Shown here: positions 1 to 6,125 of the stretch, in pieces | Layout of the letters: each line of letters begins with the position of its first letter | Numbering within the stretch: the stretch's first letter is position 1 | NCBI GenBank assembly: GCA_026991055.1 | Contig: JALXCE010000322.1 | Location: forward strand, 1-11,224 | Length of the DNA stretch: 11,224 nucleotides | Direction: 5' to 3' | From: Caldifarciminota bacterium | Lineage (GTDB): Bacteria; Hydrothermota; Hydrothermia; B15-G9; WFZT01 | Program-made: the position numbers and the translations under genes | Notes under the pieces: generated by a model | What the model saw: only the letters and a program-made list of their open reading frames with translations | Told to the model about the DNA's origin: nothing | The model's database searches: none

Positions 1-30
1 GATGGAAGGGGGCTACATTTTCGAACGAGC
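1..30 (+). repeat. Possible degenerate right end of the palindromic element, cut by the window edge
   Basis: Bases 17-30 read ATTTTCGAACGAGC and are identical over 14 nt to the right terminus of the copy ending at 4856. They are preceded by a purine run (GGAAGGGGG) resembling the right hairpin arm of the other copies. The outward TTGA starts 5 nt after the end here, not 11 nt as in the three intact copies. The same bases can be read as coding (IFERA), so this may be a relic inside a gene or a coincidence. Confidence 0.4.
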
Positions 31-94
31 CCAGGTTGAGTTTAAAGACCATCTGAGGTTAACAGTTAAGGGTGGTGGGGAAAGATTTAGATAA
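2..94 (+). CDS. Possible C-terminal end of an unidentified protein (5' partial)
   Basis: This frame is open from the window edge to a TAA stop at 92-94 and would encode about 30 residues, beginning EGGYIFERAQVEF and ending GGGERFR. The composition (alternating hydrophobic and charged residues) looks like normal protein, and the stop lies about 50 bp before a hairpin that could end a convergent transcript. Against it, 31 open codons occur easily by chance, and bases 17-30 match the terminus of the window's repeat family, so the reading may be accidental. No family is recognised. The ATG at position 2 need not be the real start, because the gene could begin outside the window. Confidence 0.3.
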   Translation: MEGGYIFERAQVEFKDHLRLTVKGGGERFR

Positions 95-141
95 AAGAGA
101 TATAGTTTTTTCAGGTCCTGGATATTTGGGGTATAAATAGA

Positions 142-181
142 AGAGGGGGGCGGGCAGCCTCAAGGCTGCCCGCCCCCCTCT
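142..181. terminator. Strong GC-rich hairpin terminator, probably bidirectional
   Basis: An 18-bp perfect stem (142-159 paired with 164-181) closes a 4-nt loop. It begins 18 nt past the pilin stop codon on the minus strand. Downstream in the minus direction the tract is TTCTATTTAT; in the plus direction it is CTTTTC, so U-tracts are short on both sides. The position suits termination of the pilin transcript and perhaps of a convergent gene ending at 94. The stem sequence is unrelated to the repeat family. Confidence 0.75.
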
Positions 182-199
182 CTTTTCATCTAAGCCTTT

Positions 200-763
200 T
201 TAGAACTCAGATACGCCTGCTCCACCAGGATATGGAAGAATCTCTGTTGATTCGTCGGTCCTCCTGAATGTTGCATAATGGCCATCACCATCAAGGTCAC
301 CTGTCGCATAGATTGTAATATCTACAGTTCCATCATGAACAGCCTGTGCGTGGCTGAACTGACCGTTGGAGTTCATGGACGTGTAGGTGTTGTAGCCGAG
401 ACCACCATGAATGGCACCTGTGTTACCTGCACGAACTGCATAGCTATAGTAAACATCTCCGGCTGGCTTGAACCCAATCAGGCTAAAGCTTCTGTCGTTC
501 TGAGGTGTCACCCATGCATGCTTCGTTGGACCAACCCTATTAGGATCAGAGTTACAAAGGACATAAACACCATGCTCACCTGCGAATGCTTCCTCTGCTG
601 TAGCGATTGCTCCAATATTGGTCTTTGCCTCAGCTGTTTTTGCTCTCAGCTGAAACTTCCTGTACTGAGGAATTGCGATTGCCGCCAAAATTGCAATGAT
701 GGCGACCACTATCATCAGCTCCACAAGGGTGAAGCCCTTATCCTTTTTTGTTATCCTTCTCAT
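200..763 (-). CDS. pilA: Type IV prepilin (major pilin-like)
   Basis: Predicted subunit of a type IV pilus, 187 residues. A short basic leader (MRRITKKDKG) ends in the prepilin peptidase site, with cleavage expected between Gly10 and Phe11. The mature start FTLVELMIVVAIIAILAAIA has the conserved Glu at position 5 and the hydrophobic helix that anchors the subunit in the membrane before assembly. Residues 34-62 continue the helix with the Ala/Thr/Glu-rich pattern of major pilins. The globular part has a single cysteine (Cys70), so no C-terminal disulfide loop is possible. A DLDGDG stretch (156-161) resembles a calcium-binding loop. The start is supported by AAGGAGG 7 nt upstream. No pilus assembly genes are nearby; the gene has its own promoter and terminator, so it is an orphan pilin. 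It could be a pseudopilin, but length and helix favour a pilin. Confidence 0.93.
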   Translation of the reverse strand: MRRITKKDKGFTLVELMIVVAIIAILAAIAIPQYRKFQLRAKTAEAKTNIGAIATAEEAFAGEHGVYVLCNSDPNRVGPTKHAWVTPQNDRSFSLIGFKPAGDVYYSYAVRAGNTGAIHGGLGYNTYTSMNSNGQFSHAQAVHDGTVDITIYATGDLDGDGHYATFRRTDESTEILPYPGGAGVSEF

Positions 764-812
764 GATTCAACCTCCTTTTTAAAAATCTTTTTGTTTTCTC
801 ACTATACTTAAT

Positions 813-828
813 GGCAATTTTCCTGCCA
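813..828 (-). promoter_or_regulatory. Sigma-54 (RpoN) -24/-12 promoter for the pilin
   Basis: On the minus strand the sequence reads TGGCAG-GAAAA-TTGCC, matching the sigma-54 consensus TGGCAC-N5-TTGCW except for the sixth and last bases; the invariant GG and GC are correctly spaced. Transcription would start near 801, giving a leader of about 38 nt before the pilin ATG. Pilin genes in several bacteria are known to use RpoN with an NtrC-type activator (PilR). Whether that holds here is inference. Confidence 0.75.
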
Positions 829-855
829 CAAAACCATGATTCGTAAAATTAGCAT

Positions 856-882
856 AAATTCAGGGAATTAGAAATTCAGGGA
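856..882. repeat. 11-bp direct repeat upstream of the sigma-54 promoter
   Basis: AAATTCAGGGA occurs at 856-866 and again at 872-882, spaced 16 bp apart. This lies about 55-80 bp upstream of the inferred pilin transcription start, where an enhancer-binding activator of sigma-54 could sit. The activator is not visible in the window, so the role is a guess from position. Confidence 0.45.
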
Positions 883-1138
883 AAATATAAACCATTGTAA
901 AAAGCCACTCAGGCTCGTGTGAGTTGCAAAATGCAATGCATGGCTCGAAAGATATCCATTGCTGATAAAATCGAGAATGTGGTCAAACAACGTTTAATTT
1001 CAATCACTTTGGTTAGTGATAAATCAAACTATTTGCCAGGCCAAAAGGTGATTTAACGTTTTCCGGAGTAATTTAGCTTAATACTGCTAATTTGGCATGA
1101 TATCAGTTTTTTGAGCTGGAAAATGTTGGAATAAAAAG
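883..1138. other. Intergenic stretch with no clear gene
   Basis: This sequence separates the pilin regulatory region from the tRNA pair. The only structures seen are a weak 6-bp inverted repeat at 1003-1020 (ATCACT/AGTGAT) and a 41-codon open stretch at 931-1056 on the plus strand without a ribosome binding site. A T-run (CTTTTTATT) directly follows the tRNA on the minus strand at about 1130-1138 and may help end that transcript. Confidence 0.5.
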
Positions 1139-1212
1139 TGGCGGCGCAGGGACTCGAACCCCGGACACGCGGATTATGATTCCGCTGCTCTAACCAGCTG
1201 AGCTACGCCGCC
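1139..1212 (-). tRNA. tRNA with CAU anticodon, elongator Met (or lysidine-type Ile)
   Basis: A full cloverleaf is visible. The acceptor GGCGGCG pairs with CGCCGCC; the D stem is GCTC/GAGC; the anticodon stem GCGGA/TCCGC holds the loop ATCATAA (anticodon CAT); the T arm is CGGGG-TTCGAGT-CCCTG; the discriminator base is A. The CCA end is not encoded (ACTTTTT follows). The regular 1-72 pair rules out an initiator. The D-arm resembles elongator methionine tRNA, but tRNA-Ile2, whose C34 is modified to lysidine, also carries a CAT gene anticodon and cannot be excluded by eye. It lies 10 nt downstream of the initiator tRNA and is probably co-transcribed with it. Confidence 0.93.
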
Positions 1213-1222
1213 TTATAAAAAA

Positions 1223-1299
<77 letters not shown>

Positions 1300-1312
1300 A
1301 TTTGTAGGTGTA

Positions 1313-1344
1313 ATTATACTAACGACCCCCCGAAAATATGTCAA
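1313..1344 (-). promoter_or_regulatory. Sigma-70-type promoter of the tRNA pair
   Basis: On the minus strand a perfect -35 TTGACA (1339-1344) is followed by TAGTATAAT. The -10 is either TAGTAT (1316-1321, 17-bp spacer) or the better hexamer TATAAT (1313-1318, 20-bp spacer). Transcription would start only a few bases before the tRNA 5' end at 1299. A C/G-rich block lies between the boxes. The -35 begins 11 nt beyond the end of the element at 1356-1473. Confidence 0.75.
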
Positions 1345-1355
1345 GCTTCCGGCGA

Positions 1356-1473
1356 GCTCGTTTGAAAATCCCCCTCCTCTCCTCCCCCCACGCACAAAGT
1401 GCGTGGGAGGAGGAATAAGGTGGGGGCAAATCTTTCTTTAAAAATCAAAGGTTTTGAAATTTTTCGAACAGGC
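1356..1473 (-). mobile_element. Palindromic miniature element, copy A (118 bp)
   Basis: In minus orientation this copy starts GCCTGTTCGAAAAATTTC and ends GATTTTCAAACGAGC; the ends form a 13-bp inverted repeat with three mismatches. An AT-rich left arm (AAAACCTTTGATTTTTAAAG) precedes a GC-rich hairpin centred on CACGCAC-TTT-GTGCGTG, with a 16-position stem containing one mismatch. The element begins directly after the flavoprotein stop codon (1474-1476) and ends 11 nt before the tRNA -35 box. No convincing flanking duplication is left. The hairpin could also serve as terminator for the flavoprotein operon. Confidence 0.85.
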
Positions 1474-3225
1474 TCACTCGTCTTTTGACTTTTGAGGATA
1501 CATTTTGATAGGCTTTACATCCCGTTCTGGCTCAAAGTAGGTGATCCTGACAGGTTCTGTTGTAACCTCGTAGGAGTCACCTTCCATCTTTACAATGGTG
1601 TGCTTTAGCCAGTTTTTGTTGTCTCTCTGGGGATAATCTGTCCTGAAATGAGGGCCTCGTGATTCCTTTCTGAAGAGGGCACTTTCCACGACCGCCCCTG
1701 CAAGGTCAAGCATATTCCTAAGCTCAAAATAGGCCAGGAGTTCGAGGTTGTAAAAATGAGATGAGTCCGACAATGCCACATTTTTAAATCTATCCTTCAA
1801 TTCAAAAATCTTATTCCGTGCTTCGAGCATTCCCTTCTCATTTCTAAATACCCTTAGATTGTCCTCCATTACACTATTTAATTCCTCTCGTAAACGGTAA
1901 ACAGATTCAGTCCCCATATGAGATTTGAGAAGCGAGTTAATGAACTTCTCCTGATCTGCAGCGAATTTCTGACCAGCATCTGGAAATTTTTTAGCAATTT
2001 TTGCCCTTTTGAAAGCTTCCTCCCCGGTGATCCTCCCCCAGACAGAGCACTCTGCTGTGGAATTGGCAAGGGCCCTATTTGCCCCGTGGATCGAGAGGCA
2101 GGCGACCTCACCAGCGGCAAAAAGCCCCTCTATCCCGGTTTGACCATCAAGACCTGCCTTGACACCTCCCATTGAAAAATGCGCAGCAGGCCGCACAGGA
2201 ATAGGATTATCAACAATGTCGAGACCTGCTAGTTTTAAAACCGTATCCCTTATCGAGCCAAGAATACCCTTTTTAACACTTTCTGGCAGATGAGTGACAT
2301 CGAGAAGTACATAATCGAGGCCTTTTGGTCCTTTGAAGCCGCGCCCCTGATTTATTTCATTCATGATCGCACGAGCAACCACATCCTTGGGCGACATCTC
2401 GAGGGTTTCCGGCGCGTACCTTTCCATAAATCTTTCACCTGAAGAATTGATGAGCCTGCCTCCGTATCTCCTTGCTGCTGAGCCGATAAGCACGCCCTGG
2501 GGAACAAGGCTCGTTTCATTGTTCTGAATAAATTCCATATCTTTGAGTGGAAGTCCGGCTCGCAAAGCCATTGCAAACCCATCACCGGTCGTCTGGTAGG
2601 AGTAGGTTGTGAATTTAAAAAGCCTGCCAAGCCCGCCTGTTGCAAGAATGACCGATTTTGCCCTCAAAAGATAAAATTCACCGTTCACGAGGTCCCATAC
2701 AGTAACTCCTTGAATTTCACCGCCTTTTACAATCAAATCCAAGGCCATGGATTCTTCAAATTTATCCCAGTTGGGAAACCTGTTTACGTTGTCGTAGAGG
2801 GTTTGAACCATATGAAAGCCTGTCCAGCCACCGGCAAAGGCACAACGTGGGAAGCTGTGAGGAGAAAGGATTCTCTGCGCTATTTTTCCATCCGGTCTTC
2901 TTGACCAGGGGAGACCTATGTGATCGTAGAAATAAATCTCTTTTGGAATCTCTTCAACGAGCTTGAAAACCGCATCCTGGTCACTCAGAAACTCGCCATT
3001 TTTAATGGTGTCCCACGCGTGGAGCTCGTGGCTGTCGCCTTCATCTGGCCTTAAAACCGCTGCGGTCCCCCCAGTAGCGGCAACCGAGTGGGCACGCATG
3101 AGCTGGGCTTTATTCACAATGGCAGCTCTTCCCTCACCCTTAGACTTCATTAAAAACGCGAGGAGTGCTCTTAGCCCGGCAATCCCTGAGCCCACAACAA
3201 CGAGGTCATAGTCAAAAACCTGCAT
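1474..3225 (-). CDS. FAD-dependent oxidoreductase, FrdA/SdhA-like with altered active site
   Basis: A 583-residue flavoprotein of the succinate dehydrogenase/fumarate reductase family. The dinucleotide-binding motif VVGSGIAG lies at 10-17; AHSVAATGG (45-53) carries His46, equivalent to the histidine that binds FAD covalently. A second FAD motif is HGANRALANS (380-389), and the family C-terminal motif is ESRGPHFRTDYPQRD (521-535). Residues matching E. coli SdhA His354 and Arg399 are kept (His349, Arg384). His242, Thr254, Glu255 and Arg286 appear replaced by Asn236, Gly248, Ser249 and Lys280, so plain succinate/fumarate chemistry is doubtful. No iron-sulfur or membrane subunit is nearby. The start lies 1 nt after the preceding gene's stop, so the two are translated together. 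It may act on a substituted di- or tricarboxylate, as tricarballylate dehydrogenase does; the substrate is unknown. The C-terminus ends exactly where copy A begins. Confidence 0.85.
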   Translation of the reverse strand: MQVFDYDLVVVGSGIAGLRALLAFLMKSKGEGRAAIVNKAQLMRAHSVAATGGTAAVLRPDEGDSHELHAWDTIKNGEFLSDQDAVFKLVEEIPKEIYFYDHIGLPWSRRPDGKIAQRILSPHSFPRCAFAGGWTGFHMVQTLYDNVNRFPNWDKFEESMALDLIVKGGEIQGVTVWDLVNGEFYLLRAKSVILATGGLGRLFKFTTYSYQTTGDGFAMALRAGLPLKDMEFIQNNETSLVPQGVLIGSAARRYGGRLINSSGERFMERYAPETLEMSPKDVVARAIMNEINQGRGFKGPKGLDYVLLDVTHLPESVKKGILGSIRDTVLKLAGLDIVDNPIPVRPAAHFSMGGVKAGLDGQTGIEGLFAAGEVACLSIHGANRALANSTAECSVWGRITGEEAFKRAKIAKKFPDAGQKFAADQEKFINSLLKSHMGTESVYRLREELNSVMEDNLRVFRNEKGMLEARNKIFELKDRFKNVALSDSSHFYNLELLAYFELRNMLDLAGAVVESALFRKESRGPHFRTDYPQRDNKNWLKHTIVKMEGDSYEVTTEPVRITYFEPERDVKPIKMYPQKSKDE

Positions 3226-3226
3226 G

Positions 3227-4579
3227 TCAGGATAGGACCTCGAGAAGTTCTTTTAAATCTCTGTTCTCCAAATCCATTACGATTTCCTGAACTCTATTGG
3301 CCAGCTCTGCCGGTTCAGATGCAAATTCGAGGCATTTTTTAAATTTTTCTTTAACCTCTTCCTCGCTCATAGGTTTTGACGGACTTCCCTTCAAGCCTTT
3401 AACCGAGTGTTCAAAAATTCCCCTTTTTGTGTAAATTTTCACTCGTGCAGAGGAGATATCCTTTTCGTTGAAACTTTCATCCTCGAATACAAAAACTTTC
3501 TTCAAGAATTCAAGCCTTTCCTTATTGCCAAGGACATTCTCTTCCTCAAAATCGTCTATAAAAACTTCTCTTTTCATGACAGCAGTAGCAACAGTGTATG
3601 GAATGCTAAACTGGGCCTCTACCTGAGGATTCCCCTCGAGTTTGAATTTTCCAACCATATTTTTCGCCATCCTGGAGACAAAGACCTCGATTTTTTCAAC
3701 TTCGCCCGGTTGAATATCCTCACGAGTTATGAGCTCCAGAGTCGCATCAATTGACGAATGTGTCATACGACAGGAAGGGTAAGGTTTAATAGAGAGTCTA
3801 TCAGAATAAAATTCTTTGCCGAGGTTGCGTGTGATTGGCTCGCGCTCATACTCTTCTCTTTCGTAAAGATTGAAATACCCATACTTTCCTTCAAAAACAT
3901 CTATAGCGCCATTTATCCCTTTATCTGCGAGCATAGCGGCGAAGACTCCCGCACGGGCACTGAATCCGGGCTGCATCCTTTTGGTGAGCCCGCCGTCAAT
4001 AAGCGTCTGAGCATTTCCGGAAGTCATGCTATAAACAACACCGAGTGCCCTATGAGTCTTATCTTTCCCGAATCCAAGGATTTTTGCGGAAGCGGCAGCC
4101 GCGCCAAAGGAGCCAAGTGTGGCTGTTCTTATCCACGAGAGTGGTGTCTTTATTCCAAGAGAAAGCCTGACTATAAGGTCCACACCCAGCGTGATAGCCG
4201 TGAGAATTTCTTTACCTCCAGTGTTTCCTGACCATTCGGCAAGAGATAGAACGGAAGGTAGTACGGAGACGTAGGTATGAAGTGCCCCCTCATCGAAGGT
4301 ATCGTCAAAATCATAAGCATGAATCATGGTGCTGTTTAGAAGCGTAGCTGAAGGGGCAGGAAGCCGGGTGCGAAACTTTAAAACGGTAGAATCTCTACTA
4401 CCACCGAGTTGAGAGAGAAGCTCATAGAGAGGCCTGACACCTGGCGCTCTATGCCCTGCAATTCCAACTCCCATGGTGTCAAAAATGAAAAGCTTTACAT
4501 TTTGTATAGTTCCTTCAGGAATATCCTCGAATTTTACTGAGCTGATATACTCCGAAATTTCAAAGGCAAGGTCTCTCAT
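3227..4579 (-). CDS. MmgE/PrpD family protein
   Basis: A 450-residue member of the family that includes 2-methylcitrate dehydratase, cis-aconitate decarboxylase and iminodisuccinate epimerase. Recognisable parts are FDTMGVGIAG (33-42), HAYDFDDTF (87-95) with the conserved Asp-rich motif, the following His101, TATLGSFGAAAASAKILG (152-169), TKRMQPGFSARAG (199-211) with Lys200, and SIKPYPSCRMTH (263-274) with His274. Two positions differ from the common family pattern: the His before TAT (usually HPT) is replaced in SWIRT (148-152), and the His of KRLHxG is Gln203. The start is backed by AAAGGAGA about 5 nt upstream. It is the first gene of an operon with the flavoprotein, which suggests one pathway in which one enzyme oxidises or reduces a C-C bond and the other hydrates, dehydrates, decarboxylates or epimerises. 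Length is normal. The exact reaction cannot be read from sequence. Confidence 0.85.
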   Translation of the reverse strand: MRDLAFEISEYISSVKFEDIPEGTIQNVKLFIFDTMGVGIAGHRAPGVRPLYELLSQLGGSRDSTVLKFRTRLPAPSATLLNSTMIHAYDFDDTFDEGALHTYVSVLPSVLSLAEWSGNTGGKEILTAITLGVDLIVRLSLGIKTPLSWIRTATLGSFGAAAASAKILGFGKDKTHRALGVVYSMTSGNAQTLIDGGLTKRMQPGFSARAGVFAAMLADKGINGAIDVFEGKYGYFNLYEREEYEREPITRNLGKEFYSDRLSIKPYPSCRMTHSSIDATLELITREDIQPGEVEKIEVFVSRMAKNMVGKFKLEGNPQVEAQFSIPYTVATAVMKREVFIDDFEEENVLGNKERLEFLKKVFVFEDESFNEKDISSARVKIYTKRGIFEHSVKGLKGSPSKPMSEEEVKEKFKKCLEFASEPAELANRVQEIVMDLENRDLKELLEVLS

Positions 4580-4604
4580 AAAAAGTCTCCTTTAGGTTTA
4601 CTTT

Positions 4605-4634
4605 ATTTTCCCTGCCTCAAATTAGTAATGTCAA
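4605..4634 (-). promoter_or_regulatory. Candidate promoter of the MmgE/PrpD-flavoprotein operon
   Basis: On the minus strand a perfect -35 TTGACA (4629-4634) is followed after 18 bp by GAAAAT (4605-4610), a 4-of-6 match to the -10 consensus. Transcription would begin near 4598, about 20 nt before the ATG. The weak -10 suggests activator dependence. Confidence 0.5.
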
Positions 4635-4667
4635 CAAGTTGTGAGCGCGCGGGAACATGAATTCCTT

Positions 4668-4683
4668 CTAATCCAAGGATTAG
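4668..4683. promoter_or_regulatory. Operator-like inverted repeat
   Basis: CTAATCC-AA-GGATTAG has 7-bp perfect arms around two bases. It is centred about 77 bp upstream of the inferred start of the MmgE/PrpD operon and upstream of the divergent glycerophosphotransferase gene. A transcription factor site is plausible from symmetry and position. The adjacent TATAAT at 4691-4696 has no matching -35 box at usual spacing. Confidence 0.4.
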
Positions 4684-4736
4684 CGGGTAATATAATGGCA
4701 GCCCCCAGCTTTTTTGTCATTTGCCTGCGCTCATCG

Positions 4737-4748
4737 ACTCTAACATGA
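4737..4748 (+). repeat. Left flanking direct repeat of copy B
   Basis: ACTCTAACATGA here recurs as ACTCTAACATTGA at 4859-4871 on the other side of the element; the first 10 bases are identical and one T differs in length. It is read as a target-site duplication. Confidence 0.65.
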
Positions 4749-4856
4749 GCCTATTCGAAGAATTTTAAAACCTTTAATTTTTTAATGAAAAATTTGCCCC
4801 CTCCTCCCCCCACGCACTTTGTGCGTGGGGGGAGGAGGGGGAATTTTCGAACGAGC
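4749..4856 (+). mobile_element. Palindromic miniature element, copy B (108 bp)
   Basis: The copy starts GCCTATTCGAAGAATT and ends AATTTTCGAACGAGC, forming imperfect terminal inverted repeats. The left arm (AAAACCTTTAATTTTTTAAT) matches copy A. The hairpin is perfect over 21 bp (4797-4817 with 4821-4841) with a TTT loop. The copy lies between two divergent transcription units, so its hairpin cannot be the terminator of either, which argues for a mobile element over a terminator repeat. No open reading frame is inside. Confidence 0.88.
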
Positions 4857-4858
4857 TA

Positions 4859-4871
4859 ACTCTAACATTGA
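4859..4871 (+). repeat. Right flanking direct repeat of copy B
   Basis: ACTCTAACATTGA partners the repeat at 4737-4748. Its final TTGA is the beginning of the candidate -35 box TTGAAT (4868-4873). Confidence 0.65.
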
Positions 4872-4896
4872 ATAACTTCCACAATTCCTTTTAAAT
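4868..4896 (+). promoter_or_regulatory. Candidate promoter of the glycerophosphotransferase operon
   Basis: TTGAAT (4868-4873), a 17-bp spacer and TTAAAT (4891-4896) match the sigma-70 pattern moderately. The ATG at 4905 begins only 8 nt after the -10 box, so the transcript would have little or no leader. The -35 starts 11 nt after the end of copy B. Confidence 0.45.
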
Positions 4897-4904
4897 AAAA
4901 CACC

Positions 4905-6125
4905 ATGTCCATAATATCTTCGTTTTTCGAGAAAATCTTCAGGGAGAAGAAAATTCGCATATTTCTCAGGCCTTTCATGCATTTTTTTCGCATATTCAGT
5001 AAGTTCATTCCAAAAGACAAGAATTTATGGGCATTTGGAAGCTTTGGGGCACAAACATTTTCCGGAAATCCCAAATACCTTTTTCTTGAATTACAGGAGA
5101 GAAAGGATATAGAAACGATCTGGATAACCGAAAACAAGGATGTTTTAAAAAAACTAAGGGTTCTCGGCTTTCAGGTCTATCATTCCAACTCTTTGAAGGG
5201 GATTCTAAAGCTTCTGCGTGCAAAATTTACTTTTTTTGATTATTGCACCCAGGACCTCAACTACTGGTTTGCAGGTGGAAGCATTAAGGTCAATCTCTGG
5301 CATGGTCTGCCACTTAAGAGGATTGCGAATGATGACAAAAATGACATGAGGAATACGCCAAACCCTATAAAAAGGCTGATCTTAAAAATCTTCAGACCCT
5401 GGACCTTTGAGAAATGGGATTATACAATAGCCACCTCAGAAATCTTCGTAAAAGGTCTTTCAAGCGGACTCGGTATTCCTGAAGATCATGTGGTTATTAC
5501 TGGATACCCACGAAACGATGTACTTTTTAAAAACATCTGCGGGATGTTTATCGGCTCCTCAGAAGAAATTTACAAAAGGTTGAATGAGCTTAAAGCTTCA
5601 GGGAAAAAATTGTTCACATACTTTCCGACTTTTAGAGAGAGTGGAGAGAATCCTATTGATTTTCTTGACCTTGACCAACTAAACCGGGTGTTCAAAAATT
5701 ATGGGGCTTCTTTAATCATCAAACCCCATCCCTACACACCTTTTAAACCAGATAGGAATTATTCAAATATAGTGTTTGTGGAGCAAACATTCGATTTTTA
5801 TCCGCTTCTTCCACTAATTGACGTATTGATTACCGATTATTCTTCGATATACCTCGATTTCCTGATCCTTAACAGGCCCGTTATCTTTTACCCATATGAC
5901 CTCAACGAATATCTTTCAAAAAACCGTGACATGTATTTTAGATATGAAGATTTCACGCCTGGTGCGAAAGCGCGTGACTTTCCTTCGCTAATTAAACACA
6001 TTGAAGACCATCTATCAGGCAATGACCCTTTTAAAGAGACACGGGATAGGTTTGTGAAACAAATTTATAAATTTCAAGATGGCGAGGCAGCGAGGAGAAT
6101 ATATGACTTCTTCAAGAAAATTTAA
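4905..6125 (+). CDS. CDP-glycerol glycerophosphotransferase family protein (TagB/TagF-like)
   Basis: A 406-residue GT-B-type transferase of the family that adds glycerol- or ribitol-phosphate to teichoic acids and related surface polymers at the inner face of the membrane. Visible motifs are NLWHGLPLKRI (129-139) with the catalytic-type His, GYPRNDVLF (about 200-208), YFPTFRE (about 239-245), LIIKPHPYTPF (about 273-283) with the second family His, and VLITDYSSIYLDF (about 313-325). The first 35 residues are basic and aromatic, fitting membrane-surface association without a true transmembrane helix. Length is typical for the single-domain form. No ribosome binding site precedes the ATG, and the promoter lies so close that the message may be leaderless; a start further inside is possible. 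The gene overlaps the next glycosyltransferase gene. In a Gram-negative-type cell it would build a phosphate-linked capsule or lipopolysaccharide substituent rather than classical teichoic acid, which is inference. Confidence 0.87.
   Translation: MSIISSFFEKIFREKKIRIFLRPFMHFFRIFSKFIPKDKNLWAFGSFGAQTFSGNPKYLFLELQERKDIETIWITENKDVLKKLRVLGFQVYHSNSLKGILKLLRAKFTFFDYCTQDLNYWFAGGSIKVNLWHGLPLKRIANDDKNDMRNTPNPIKRLILKIFRPWTFEKWDYTIATSEIFVKGLSSGLGIPEDHVVITGYPRNDVLFKNICGMFIGSSEEIYKRLNELKASGKKLFTYFPTFRESGENPIDFLDLDQLNRVFKNYGASLIIKPHPYTPFKPDRNYSNIVFVEQTFDFYPLLPLIDVLITDYSSIYLDFLILNRPVIFYPYDLNEYLSKNRDMYFRYEDFTPGAKARDFPSLIKHIEDHLSGNDPFKETRDRFVKQIYKFQDGEAARRIYDFFKKI
6092..6098 (+). promoter_or_regulatory. Ribosome binding site fixing the glycosyltransferase start
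   Basis: GAGGAGA ends 4 nt before the ATG at 6103, inside the upstream gene. The earlier in-frame ATG at 6079 has no such sequence in front of it, so 6103 is preferred. Confidence 0.7.

Noticed and set aside
278..811. 177-codon open frame opposite the pilin, rich in cysteine
   Set aside because: It mirrors the pilin codons, and its Cys-rich composition is an artefact of reading the complementary strand.
1003..1020. ATCACT/AGTGAT inverted repeat
   Set aside because: A 6-bp stem with a 6-nt loop and no U-tract is too weak to call as a terminator or operator.
931..1056. 41-codon open frame on the plus strand (MQCMARKISIADKIENVV...)
   Set aside because: It has no ribosome binding site and no family resemblance, and the length is expected by chance in six frames of AT-rich intergenic sequence.
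1345..1490. Target-site duplication around copy A
   Set aside because: Aligning the two flanks in the same geometry as copies B and C gives only about 6 of 13 matches, mostly the shared TGA, so no duplication is claimed.
6079..6102. Upstream ATG at 6079 as glycosyltransferase start
   Set aside because: It lacks a ribosome binding site, while GAGGAGA is well placed before the ATG at 6103; family members begin near the KIAVVN strand.
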